The translations under genes and the position numbers were made by a program. This document shows, one piece after another, positions 26,239 through 34,433 of a stretch of DNA of 64,000 nt (positions are counted from its first letter, which is position 1; every line of letters starts with the position of its first letter). Below the pieces are notes generated by a model. It searched no databases, was not told the DNA's origin, and saw only the letters and a program-made list of their open reading frames with translations. Source of the DNA: JBBSOK01 sp965219125 (lineage in GTDB: Bacteria > Bacteroidota > Bacteroidia > Flavobacteriales > Flavobacteriaceae); the NCBI GenBank assembly GCA_965219125.1, contig CBDCMO010000002.1, forward strand, positions 992,001 to 1,056,000, written 5' to 3'.

Positions 26239-27258
26239 GTGAAAATAGCCATTGTCATATTAAATTGGAACGGGGAAAAATTGTTGGAGCAATTTCTACC
26301 TTCGGTCGTTAAATTTTCCTGCCTGCCGGCAGGCACGGCTTCGGAAGAAGCTACAATTTATGTGGCTGACAACGCTTCAACCGATTCTAGTATTGAATTT
26401 TTGAAAAAATATTATCCTTCAATAAAAATAATTCAAAATACAGATAACGGCGGATATGCAAAAGGGTACAACGATGCGTTAAAATTTGTTGAAGAAGAAA
26501 TATTTATTCTTCTAAATAGCGATGTTGAAGTTACCGAAAATTGGTTAAAACCGTTAATTTCTGAATTTGAAAAAGACTCTTTACTTGCCGCCGCACAACC
26601 AAAAATATTAGATTTCAAAAACAAAGAATATTTTGAATATGCCGGCGCTGCAGGAGGATTCCTCGATAAATTTGGCTACCCATTTTGCCGCGGCCGCATA
26701 TTTGATTCCATTGAAAAAGATAAAGGCCAATACAATGATATTACAGAAATCTTTTGGGCAACGGGCGCTTGTTTAGTAATTAGAAAAAATATTTTTTGGC
26801 AAGTTGGCGGTTTTGATGAAGATTTTTTTGCGCACCAAGAAGAAATAGATTTATGCTGGAGAATAAACGCAATTGGCGGAAAAATAAAATACTTTGGAAA
26901 CAGTAAAATTTATCATGTAGGGGGAGCGACATTAGGAACAGCAAACCCAAAAAAGACTTTTTACAATTTTAGAAACACACTTTTAATGCTTTTAAAAAAT
27001 TTGAAAGGTGCAAAAGTTTGGTATTTAATTTTGATAAGGCTATTATTAGATGGATTGGCTGCTTTTAAGTTTCTTATAGAAGGGAAACCAACCCATTTCA
27101 CGGCAATTTTGAAAGCTCATTTTTCTTTCTATCGGTTAATTCCTAAATTTCTAAAAAAAAGGAAGAAATGTTCAACTTCAACTAAATATTATTTTGTCAA
27201 ATCTATTGTATTTCAATATTTTATACTAAAAGTGAAGGTATTTAACAAGCTTCAATAA
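26239..27258 (+). CDS. Family 2 glycosyltransferase
   Basis: 339 aa, GTG start chosen because the family opening KIAIVILNWNG follows at once. The GT-A fold is visible: VADNAST (nucleotide binding), LLNSDVEV (DxD-like metal site), FWATGACLVIRKNIF and the acceptor-site HQEEIDLCWR. Hydrophobic C-terminal region suggests membrane association. It adds a sugar, probably a rhamnose-like unit in surface polysaccharide, but donor and acceptor are unknown. Oddity: between FLPSVVKF and TIYVADNAS a 16-nt perfect palindrome is inserted in frame, adding the residues SCLPAGTAS or similar at a position where relatives usually have a shorter loop. Confidence 0.88.
   Translation: MKIAIVILNWNGEKLLEQFLPSVVKFSCLPAGTASEEATIYVADNASTDSSIEFLKKYYPSIKIIQNTDNGGYAKGYNDALKFVEEEIFILLNSDVEVTENWLKPLISEFEKDSLLAAAQPKILDFKNKEYFEYAGAAGGFLDKFGYPFCRGRIFDSIEKDKGQYNDITEIFWATGACLVIRKNIFWQVGGFDEDFFAHQEEIDLCWRINAIGGKIKYFGNSKIYHVGGATLGTANPKKTFYNFRNTLLMLLKNLKGAKVWYLILIRLLLDGLAAFKFLIEGKPTHFTAILKAHFSFYRLIPKFLKKRKKCSTSTKYYFVKSIVFQYFILKVKVFNKLQ
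26320..26335. repeat. 16-nt perfect palindrome inside a coding region
   Basis: TGCCTGCCGGCAGGCA, a perfect palindrome much more GC-rich than its surroundings. It lies inside the glycosyltransferase gene and is translated as part of CLPAG. It resembles a dispersed palindromic repeat known to me from other Flavobacteria. Confidence 0.85.
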
Positions 27259-27307
27259 TTTTTACTTAAAATATTGTTAAGATACCTTAAATTCCACTTT
27301 CAATCCA

Positions 27308-27315
27308 TAATTTTG
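27308..27315 (+). promoter_or_regulatory. -7 promoter box for ompA-like gene
   Basis: TAATTTTG, exact TAnnTTTG; predicted leader about 19 nt to the ATG at 27341. The -33 element is not clear. Confidence 0.55.
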
Positions 27316-27340
27316 GGCAACCTATAAATTAAAGATAATT

Positions 27341-28201
27341 ATGAAAAAAATAATGTTATTAGTAGTGTGTTCAAGCCTTCTACTAACTTCTTGTGTTTCT
27401 AAAAAGAAATACGCCGAGTTAGAAGCTATGCAAAAAAACACACAGGATTTATTAAATACTGCAACTGTTAAATTAAACTCTTGTTTGACTGATGCCGCCA
27501 CTTCAGAAGCACGTGCTCAAGCTCTTGCTGATAGATTGGCAGATATGAAAAGTACAAACAATGCTTTAATACAAAGCTCTAAAGATTTAACTGTTCTTAC
27601 AACTAAAGGCGCTACAAACCTTGAAAAATCTTTGGAGAGTCTTAAAGAAAAAGATCTTAAAATTACCCGTTTGCAAGATGCACTTAACAAAAAAGATAGT
27701 GTAACCCTAGCAATTGTTACTAGCTTAAAACGTGAAGTTGGTGTTAACGACCCAGATATTGAAGTAAATGTAGAAAAAGGTGTTGTTTATATTTCACTTT
27801 CGGATAAAGTTCTATTTAAGAGCGGAAGCTACAATGTTTCGAACAGAGCTACAGAAATTTTAGGAAAAGTTGCCAAAGTAATCAACGGCAAACCTGATTT
27901 TGAAGCAATGGTTGAAGGCCACACCGACAATGTACCTTATAAAAAAGGTGGCGAGTTGATTGACAACTGGGATTTAAGTGTAAAACGTGCAACTGCAATT
28001 GTCCGTGAACTTCAAAATCTTGGTGTAAATCCAAACAAATTAATTGCTGCTGGCCGCGCAGATTATGTGCCATTAGTACCAAATGATTCAGCTGAAAATC
28101 GTTCAATCAATAGAAGAACCAGAATTTTGGTTCTTCCAAAAATTGATCAGTTTTATGATATGATTGAAAAGGAAATGAAAACGCTTGAAACTGAAGGATA
28201 A
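27341..28201 (+). CDS. OmpA family peptidoglycan-associated lipoprotein
   Basis: 286 aa. Lipoprotein signal ending LLTSC (Cys18), then a long heptad-rich coiled-coil region (about 22-130), then an OmpA C-terminal domain (about 145-275). The diaminopimelate-binding residues are in EGHTDNVPY (Asp) and SINRRTRILV (Arg). Such proteins tether the outer membrane to the peptidoglycan. It has its own promoter box and a strong hairpin terminator, so it is monocistronic and probably abundant. No beta barrel is present. Confidence 0.92.
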   Translation: MKKIMLLVVCSSLLLTSCVSKKKYAELEAMQKNTQDLLNTATVKLNSCLTDAATSEARAQALADRLADMKSTNNALIQSSKDLTVLTTKGATNLEKSLESLKEKDLKITRLQDALNKKDSVTLAIVTSLKREVGVNDPDIEVNVEKGVVYISLSDKVLFKSGSYNVSNRATEILGKVAKVINGKPDFEAMVEGHTDNVPYKKGGELIDNWDLSVKRATAIVRELQNLGVNPNKLIAAGRADYVPLVPNDSAENRSINRRTRILVLPKIDQFYDMIEKEMKTLETEG

Positions 28202-28223
28202 TTTCAAATTTTTCAAGAATAGT

Positions 28224-28258
28224 AAAAAGCCATTCGATGAAAATTGAATGGCTTTTTT
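28224..28258 (+). terminator. Intrinsic terminator after OmpA lipoprotein gene
   Basis: Stem AAAAAGCCATTC / GAATGGCTTTTT (28224-28235, 28246-28257) with U-run, 22 nt after the stop codon. Confidence 0.9.
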
Positions 28259-28342
28259 CGGCTTTTATAGTTTTTTTGAATTTCAAATTTAGTATGTTTA
28301 GAATAGAAAAAGAATTGCGAATTTTTGAAGTAGAATAAGAAA

Positions 28343-30343
28343 ATGGAATTTAAATTAGTATCAGAATTCAAACCAACTGGCGATCAACCCACAGCTATAA
28401 AATCGTTGGTGAGCGGAATAGACACCAATGAAAAATATCAAACTTTATTAGGTGTTACGGGTAGCGGTAAAACATTTTCGGTAGCCAATGTAATTCAACA
28501 AACGCAAAAACCAACCTTGGTTTTGGCACATAATAAAACGTTGGCGGCTCAATTATATACTGAGTTTAAATTATTTTTTCCCGAAAATGCGGTTGAATAT
28601 TTTGTATCATATTATGATTATTATCAACCGGAAGCTTTTATTCCTTCCAGCGGAACGTATATTGAAAAAGATCTTTCCATAAACGAAGAGATTGAAAAAA
28701 TGCGTTTAAGCACAACGTCTTCCTTACTTTCGGGAAGGCGCGATGTTATTGTTATTGCTTCGGTTTCGTGCCTTTATGGTATTGGAAATCCAAATGAATT
28801 TCAGAAAAACGTAATTTCTTTGAAATCGGGACAGATTCTTTCCCGAACAAAATTATTGCATCAATTAGTGCAAGCTTTATATTCAAGGACAGAAACCGAT
28901 TTTAATCACGGCCGTTTCAGAATAAAAGGTGATACGGTTGATGTTTTCCCGGGTTATGCCGATGATGCATTTCGAATTCACTTTTTCGGCGATGAAATTG
29001 AAGAGATTGAGATTTTCAATCCGTTGAATAACGACATCATCGAAAAGCGGAAAAACCTGAGCATTTATCCAGCAAATATGTTCGTGACTTCGCCCGATGT
29101 TCTGCAAGGCGCAATTAGGGCAATTCAAGATGATTTGGTTTTACAAATTGAATATTTTAAAGAAATAGGCAAACATTTGGAAGCTAAACGTTTGGAAGAA
29201 CGCACCAATTTCGATTTAGAAATGATTCGTGAATTGGGTTATTGCAGCGGTATTGAAAATTATTCCCGATATCTTGATGGCAGATTACCAGGTACAAGAC
29301 CATTCTGCTTGTTAGATTTTTTCCCGAAAGATTATTTAATGGTGGTTGACGAAAGCCACGTAAGTATTCCGCAAGTTGGTGCAATGTACGGCGGCGATAG
29401 AAGCAGAAAAGAAAATTTGGTTGATTACGGTTTTAGATTGCCAGCGGCGATGGACAATAGACCATTAAAGTTCGAAGAATTTGAAGCAATGCAAAACCAA
29501 GTAATTTACGTAAGTGCAACGCCGGCAGACTATGAATTAGCAAACAGCGGTGGCGTTTATGTGGAACAAATTATTAGGCCAACAGGTTTGTTGGATCCGC
29601 CAATTGAAATTCGCCCGAGTTTGAATCAAATAGATGATTTATTGGAAGAAATACAAAAGCGAGTTGAAGTTGATGAACGCGTTTTGGTTACTACTTTAAC
29701 CAAAAGAATGGCGGAGGAATTGACGAAATACATGTCGAGAGTTCAAATAAGATGTCGGTATATTCACAGCGATGTTGACACGTTGGAAAGGGTTGAAATT
29801 ATGCAAGATTTAAGATTAGGTATTTTTGATGTGCTCGTTGGTGTAAATTTACTTCGTGAAGGTTTAGATTTACCCGAAGTTTCACTAGTTGCAATTTTGG
29901 ACGCCGACAAAGAAGGATTTTTAAGAAGTAACCGTTCGCTAACTCAAACCGTTGGTCGCGCCGCTAGAAACTTAAATGGAAAAGCCATTATGTACGCTGA
30001 TAAAATTACCAACAGCATGCAAGCGTGTATTGACGGTACAGAATATAGACGACAAAAGCAGATAGAATATAATATAAAAAACAATATCACGCCAACGGCA
30101 ATTAAAAAATCCTTTGAAAATGCGTTGACCAAAAGCAAACAAGAAGCTTACACATTTGAAACAGCTGAAACTTTGGCGGCTGAAGCAGAAAACGAATATT
30201 TAACTAAGCCTCAAATAGAAAAAAAAATACGCGATACCCGAAAAGCGATGGAAAAAGCCGCAAAAGAATTAGATTTTATGATGGCGGCGAAACTTCGTGA
30301 TAATATAAAATCGCTTCAAAAAAATCTGGAAAGTGTACTTTAA
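28343..30343 (+). CDS. uvrB: Excinuclease ABC subunit B
   Basis: 666 aa, full length. Damage-verification helicase of nucleotide excision repair, working with UvrA and UvrC. Walker A GVTGSGKT is at residues 37-44, the beta-hairpin YYDYYQPEAFIP that inserts at lesions follows at about 93-105, DESH is the Walker B, and the helicase motifs VGVNLLREGLDLPEVSL and QTVGRAARN close the second RecA domain. The C-terminal UVR motif (KAMEKAAKELDFMMAAKLRD) is intact. Its stop codon lies inside the start region of a metalloprotease gene (11-nt overlap). Confidence 0.97.
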   Translation: MEFKLVSEFKPTGDQPTAIKSLVSGIDTNEKYQTLLGVTGSGKTFSVANVIQQTQKPTLVLAHNKTLAAQLYTEFKLFFPENAVEYFVSYYDYYQPEAFIPSSGTYIEKDLSINEEIEKMRLSTTSSLLSGRRDVIVIASVSCLYGIGNPNEFQKNVISLKSGQILSRTKLLHQLVQALYSRTETDFNHGRFRIKGDTVDVFPGYADDAFRIHFFGDEIEEIEIFNPLNNDIIEKRKNLSIYPANMFVTSPDVLQGAIRAIQDDLVLQIEYFKEIGKHLEAKRLEERTNFDLEMIRELGYCSGIENYSRYLDGRLPGTRPFCLLDFFPKDYLMVVDESHVSIPQVGAMYGGDRSRKENLVDYGFRLPAAMDNRPLKFEEFEAMQNQVIYVSATPADYELANSGGVYVEQIIRPTGLLDPPIEIRPSLNQIDDLLEEIQKRVEVDERVLVTTLTKRMAEELTKYMSRVQIRCRYIHSDVDTLERVEIMQDLRLGIFDVLVGVNLLREGLDLPEVSLVAILDADKEGFLRSNRSLTQTVGRAARNLNGKAIMYADKITNSMQACIDGTEYRRQKQIEYNIKNNITPTAIKKSFENALTKSKQEAYTFETAETLAAEAENEYLTKPQIEKKIRDTRKAMEKAAKELDFMMAAKLRDNIKSLQKNLESVL

Positions 30344-31037
30344 TTCTGAAATTAGAACGATTATAAAATTTTCAAACCTTTTATTTTTTGGGTTTTTACT
30401 TTGCTTTCCGTATATTTTAAATTGCCAAAACACACCAAAAAAAATGATTGAACAACCCGATATAAATCTTTCAACAAAAACAATTCCTGAATCTATTATG
30501 AAGGAAGCTTTGCAGGCGCTTTCCTATTATCCTGAATTGACCGATACTGAAATCGTTTTTAAATTTAAAGACAATATAAAAAAAAGCACGATGCAAGCGC
30601 AACCTACTTTTTCAAGCTTTTTTAAGGGAAAGAAAAATAGAGGATATCATATTTTGATAAGTAGAAATATTCAAATTGATGGCGAGCATTTTACAATTGC
30701 CGACATTCCAAAAGATGTTTTAGTGGGTTGGATTGGCCACGAATTGGGTCACGTGATGGATTATAGAAATAGAAGTACACTAGGAATGATGATTTTTGGT
30801 GTTAAATATCTTTTTTCGCACGCACATTTAAAGGAAGTTGAACGCGCCGCAGATGTCTTCGCAATTTCCCACGGAATGGGCGATTATATTTTAAAAACCA
30901 AAAATTTCATTCTGGATAATACAAGTTTATCCGAAAAATATAAAAAGCGAATCCGCAACTTTTATATGTCGCCCGAAGAAGTTATGCATCTAATTCAAAA
31001 AGGAAAATTGGAGAAGGCAGCAAAAAATGTGGAGTAA
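30333..31037 (+). CDS. Exported gluzincin-type metalloprotease
   Basis: 234 aa from the GTG at 30333, chosen because it keeps a hydrophobic signal (residues about 12-30) and because uvrB overlaps it by 11 nt, implying translational coupling. Zinc site HELGH at 136-140 (HExxH) with the third ligand and salt-bridge in EVERAADVF (E170 and D174, ExxxD). This is the M48-like/gluzincin arrangement. No membrane helices other than the signal. Substrate unknown. Linkage to uvrB is positional only. Confidence 0.78.
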   Translation: MYFNSEIRTIIKFSNLLFFGFLLCFPYILNCQNTPKKMIEQPDINLSTKTIPESIMKEALQALSYYPELTDTEIVFKFKDNIKKSTMQAQPTFSSFFKGKKNRGYHILISRNIQIDGEHFTIADIPKDVLVGWIGHELGHVMDYRNRSTLGMMIFGVKYLFSHAHLKEVERAADVFAISHGMGDYILKTKNFILDNTSLSEKYKKRIRNFYMSPEEVMHLIQKGKLEKAAKNVE

Positions 31038-31076
31038 TAAGCTGGATCAAAACGCAACGTTTTATTGCCTAAAAAT

Positions 31077-31200
31077 AACCACAGAGAACACAGAGGTTTA
31101 CACAAAGAGCACAGAGAAATTTTTGAGCACCCTTTTATAAAATAATCTTAATCTATTTGTGGCCTTTGTGTTTTTTTTCTCTGTGAACTCTGTGGTTTAA
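31077..31200. repeat. CACAGAG foldback element between convergent genes
   Basis: The left arm (31077-31118) reads TAACCACAGAGAACACAGAG...CACAAAG...CACAGAG and the right arm (31157-31200) is its imperfect reverse complement ending ACTCTGTGGTTTA. The spacer is about 38 nt. It fills the space between the metalloprotease and GH3 genes and may act as a bidirectional terminator. This repeat type is dispersed in many bacterial genomes. Confidence 0.8.
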
Positions 31201-31235
31201 CGTGATTTATATAAAGTTAATTCAAATCAAAAACC

Positions 31236-32762
31236 TTACTTCAAACTTTCTTCAACAAAAGCTTCCCAATCTTTAAATTTTTCTTCGGTCATCACTTTTG
31301 CCATTTTTACTTGTCCGCCTTTTTTCTTATTTGCGCCGCTCCATTCATAAAATATTCCCGGCGAAATAACTTTTACTTTTACCCCTTTTAATGCTTTTGA
31401 GCGGGCTACTTTATAATTTTTATTGGCTTGTTGTAATGCTTCATCAAGTGCTTCTGCAATTTTTGTTTCATCAACTTTACTGTCTGATCCTAAATACCAA
31501 CTGTGGTAAAATTCATCATTTATTTTTACCGCAGCCAATGTAAATTCAGGGATTTCAATATCAAATTGCTCTTGAATTTCTTGAATGGCGACTTCCATTT
31601 TATTCACGGAAAGTTGCGAGCCAACTACGTTTAAAAAGAATTTTGTGCGACCCGTAATTTTAATCTCAGCTCTTTCAACATCTGTAAAAGCAACAGTATC
31701 TCCAATTAGATAACGCCAAGCGCCGCTTACTGTGCTTATAAGCAAAACATAATCTATATCTTTTTCAACCTCAGCGATAGTTATTGATGGTGCTTCTGGT
31801 TTTAATGCTCCATTTTCATCTATATATTCGGGTTTAAATTCAACAAATTCAAAATAGATTCCGTTGTCAGTTACCAATTTCATAGATTCGGTCTCTGGTC
31901 TTTGTTGAAATGCAATAAAACCTTCAGAAGCTAAATAGGTATCAATTATGGTTATTGGTTCTTTCAAAAGCTGATTAAAACTTTTTTCGTAGGGTTGAAA
32001 GGCAATTCCGCCGCTGGTAAAAACTTTTAAATTTGGCCAAACTTCGTGAATGTTTTCAACTTTATGATGGGCGATTACTTCTTTCAGCATTAATTCCATC
32101 CAAGAAGGAATTCCGCTTAACGCACCAATATCCCATTGTTTTGCACTTTCGGCAATTGTTTTTACTTTTTCATCCCAATCATCCATTTTCGCAATCGCCT
32201 GTCCCGGCTTGTAATAACCTTCAAACCAAAATGGTATTTGACTGGCGCTAATTCCACTAATTTCACCTTCTTTAAATTCGCCATTTTCTTGCAAATTCGT
32301 AGAACTTCCGAGCATCATAATTTCCTTTTCGAAAAAATCTGAAGGCAAATCGAAATTGGACAATGCACCAACTTGTTTGATTCCAGCTTTTCGTATGCTA
32401 TCAATCATTAAATCTGTTACAGGAATTCGTTTGCTTTCTTTTCCCGTTGTGCCGCTACTTAATGCGAAATAGGCAGGTTTTCCCGGCCAAGTAATATTTT
32501 CAAAGCCACGATGCAATTGGCACCACCATTCGTTATTTAATTTATCGTAATCGAAATACGGGACATTTTCAGCAAAATTTTCAACCGCATTATCAGATTC
32601 CAATATTTTTGAAAATCCGTAATAAATTCCGAAGGATGTATTTTTTGCTTTTTCCAATAGATTTCTGAGTACTTCTTTTTGTGCTTCAACAGGTGACGTT
32701 TCTGTAACTATTGTATCTCTAAATTCTATTGCACTTTTAATTAGTGAGCCTAATATTGCCAT
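31236..32762 (-). CDS. GH3-family acyl-adenylate enzyme
   Basis: 508 aa. Homologous to plant GH3 auxin-responsive acyl-acid amido synthetases, members of the firefly-luciferase-like adenylating superfamily. The ATP loop SSGTTGKESKRIPV is at about residues 103-116, a YLASEGF motif follows (GYxxSEg type), and GDTVAFTD lies before the C-terminal hinge. GH3 proteins conjugate carboxylic acids to amino acids in plants; bacterial substrates are unknown. A heptamer tandem repeat lies 7 nt upstream of its start codon. Confidence 0.87.
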   Translation of the reverse strand: MAILGSLIKSAIEFRDTIVTETSPVEAQKEVLRNLLEKAKNTSFGIYYGFSKILESDNAVENFAENVPYFDYDKLNNEWWCQLHRGFENITWPGKPAYFALSSGTTGKESKRIPVTDLMIDSIRKAGIKQVGALSNFDLPSDFFEKEIMMLGSSTNLQENGEFKEGEISGISASQIPFWFEGYYKPGQAIAKMDDWDEKVKTIAESAKQWDIGALSGIPSWMELMLKEVIAHHKVENIHEVWPNLKVFTSGGIAFQPYEKSFNQLLKEPITIIDTYLASEGFIAFQQRPETESMKLVTDNGIYFEFVEFKPEYIDENGALKPEAPSITIAEVEKDIDYVLLISTVSGAWRYLIGDTVAFTDVERAEIKITGRTKFFLNVVGSQLSVNKMEVAIQEIQEQFDIEIPEFTLAAVKINDEFYHSWYLGSDSKVDETKIAEALDEALQQANKNYKVARSKALKGVKVKVISPGIFYEWSGANKKKGGQVKMAKVMTEEKFKDWEAFVEESLK

Positions 32763-32768
32763 ATTATC

Positions 32769-32817
32769 AGTTATCAGTTATTGGTTATTGGTTATTGGTT
32801 ATTGGTTATTGGTTAAA
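32769..32817. repeat. Heptamer tandem repeat (GGTTATT)n next to GH3 start codon
   Basis: Seven consecutive 7-nt units: AGTTATC, AGTTATT, four exact GGTTATT, then GGTTAAA. On the minus strand the repeat ends 6 nt before the ATG of the GH3 gene, so copy-number change would alter its leader or promoter. Confidence 0.88.
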
Positions 32818-32946
32818 TATGAAAAAATACGTTTATGTTTTTATCAAAACATATTTATATTTCAGAGTAAGCAAAATACAAAATCAAAGCAACTACAATT
32901 ACGCTTTTAAAGAAGTTTAACCTTTTATCCAACGTAATGTATCTAT

Positions 32947-32954
32947 TATCTTTG
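32947..32954 (+). promoter_or_regulatory. -7 promoter box 6 nt before rluF ATG
   Basis: TATCTTTG, exact TAnnTTTG, 6 nt before the ATG at 32961. It excludes the in-frame ATG at 32937 as start and predicts a leaderless or nearly leaderless mRNA. Confidence 0.65.
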
Positions 32955-32960
32955 TGGGCT

Positions 32961-33737
32961 ATGAACCATCCAGATTCCACCCGATTAAATAAGGCAATTA
33001 GTGATAGTGGTTATTGCTCGCGCCGTGCTGCCGATACATTGATTGAGCAAGGACGTGTTACCGTAAATGGTGAAAAAAGCACGCTTGGTGACCGCGTAAT
33101 GCCAAATGATATTGTAAAAGTTGATGGTAAATCGCTTACCGAAAAAGAATCTCTCGTTTATATTGTACTCAATAAACCCGTTGGAATTACTTGCACAACC
33201 GATACCCGTTTTGATGATAATGTGGTAGATTTTGTAAAACATCCCGAGCGCATTTTCCCAATTGGAAGATTGGACAAACCCAGCGAAGGCGTGCTTTTAA
33301 TGACGAATGATGGCGATATTGTAAACAAAATTTTACGCGCGGGCAACAAACACGAAAAAGAATATATTGTAACAGTTGATAGACCTGTGACGGACGAATT
33401 TATAAAAATGATGAGCCGCGGCGTGCCTATTTTAGACACTGTAACAAAGAAATGTGAGGTTGAAAGAGTTAGCCGATTTGTGTTCAGAATTATTTTGGTT
33501 CAAGGTTTAAACCGACAGATTAGAAGAATGTGCGAATACTTTAATTTTGAAGTAGTTGCACTGAAAAGAACCAGAATAATGAATATTTCTTTGGGAGATT
33601 TGCCCGATGGCGAATGGCGCGATTTGACCGAAAAAGAGTTAAATGAGTTAAAAGCCGCAGTTTCAGATAGTGATAACGCGCCGCAAATGGAACGTAAAGT
33701 TGCTACTACTCCAAAAAGAAGACGCGGACCGAAATAA
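32961..33737 (+). CDS. rluF: 23S rRNA pseudouridine synthase RluF
   Basis: 258 aa from the ATG at 32961; the upstream ATG (32937) is rejected because it precedes the promoter box. An S4 RNA-binding domain covers about residues 8-58 and the RsuA-type catalytic domain follows, with catalytic D105 in GRLDKPSEG. NKPVGITCTTD, HEKEYIVTVD and VQGLNRQIRRMCE match RluF, which modifies U2604 of 23S rRNA. The C-terminus has a basic tail (KRRRGPK). Confidence 0.92.
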   Translation: MNHPDSTRLNKAISDSGYCSRRAADTLIEQGRVTVNGEKSTLGDRVMPNDIVKVDGKSLTEKESLVYIVLNKPVGITCTTDTRFDDNVVDFVKHPERIFPIGRLDKPSEGVLLMTNDGDIVNKILRAGNKHEKEYIVTVDRPVTDEFIKMMSRGVPILDTVTKKCEVERVSRFVFRIILVQGLNRQIRRMCEYFNFEVVALKRTRIMNISLGDLPDGEWRDLTEKELNELKAAVSDSDNAPQMERKVATTPKRRRGPK

Positions 33738-33740
33738 AAA

Positions 33741-33776
33741 AACCGCGTGCCGATTGAGTAGCGCGCGGTCGTTTTT
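33741..33776. terminator. Bidirectional terminator between rluF and hsp20
   Basis: GC-rich stem ACCGCGTGC / GCGCGCGGT (one mismatch) with U-runs on both strands, between convergent genes. Confidence 0.78.
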
Positions 33777-33803
33777 CAACTAACTAACCAAATTAAATTT
33801 CAA

Positions 33804-34241
33804 TTATGAAATCTCAACCATTCTCTTAACTTCTTTAACTTCAACTTTTGGCAATTCTATTTTTAAAATCCCGTTTTCGTAAGTTGCTTTAATTTCTTCA
33901 GAATTTACTGTTTCTGGAAGCGTAAAAGTTCTTTCAAATTTTGAAAAATTGAATTCTTTTCGCGTAAATTTTACTGCTTCAGAATCCTTTTTTTCTGTAG
34001 TTTCATCAGATTGTACTGATTTTGAAGAAACTTTTAAACTATCTTTTTCAACTTCAATCGTAAAGTCGTCTTTCTTAAAACCTGGAACTGCAAATTCTAA
34101 TACAAAACTCGTGTTATTATCGGAAATATTTACAGCAGGCGTACTAAATCTTTCCCAATTATTTACATCTAACCTATTCTCGTTTAATAAGTTATCAAAA
34201 AGTGCAGGTATCCAATTCGGATTGTTTTTTATTGTTCTCAT
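33804..34241 (-). CDS. Hsp20/alpha-crystallin small heat-shock protein
   Basis: 145 aa from the ATG at 34241 (MRTIKNNPNWIPALFDNLL); the in-frame ATG at 34385 would add a non-homologous tail. The alpha-crystallin domain runs from about residue 38 to 130 (FVLEFAVPGFKKDDFTIEVE, FERTFTLPETV, ATYENGILKIELPK), and the final VEIS resembles the I-x-I/V anchor motif. Family role: ATP-independent holdase for unfolding proteins. A CAATACTA box (7 of 8 bases of the -7 element on the minus strand) lies about 55 nt upstream. The neighbourhood shows no CIRCE element. Confidence 0.93.
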   Translation of the reverse strand: MRTIKNNPNWIPALFDNLLNENRLDVNNWERFSTPAVNISDNNTSFVLEFAVPGFKKDDFTIEVEKDSLKVSSKSVQSDETTEKKDSEAVKFTRKEFNFSKFERTFTLPETVNSEEIKATYENGILKIELPKVEVKEVKRMVEIS

Positions 34242-34433
34242 ATTATTAAATTTTAGATTTTTTATTGTTATTAGTAGGCTTTCAAAAAGGATTCCAATAC
34301 TAATATGCAGACGTTTTGTCTGTTTGTCTCTAAAATTTAATGTCATTTTGTCGGTAATAACGATAATTTTTTTTGCATTTAGCAAACTAATCGCTATAAT
34401 TTAAAGGTTACTTTTACAATACATCAAAATGCT

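Noticed and set aside
32769..32817. Possible CRISPR array at the heptamer repeats
   Set aside because: The units are 7 nt without spacers; a CRISPR array needs longer repeats separated by unique spacers. No cas genes are present.
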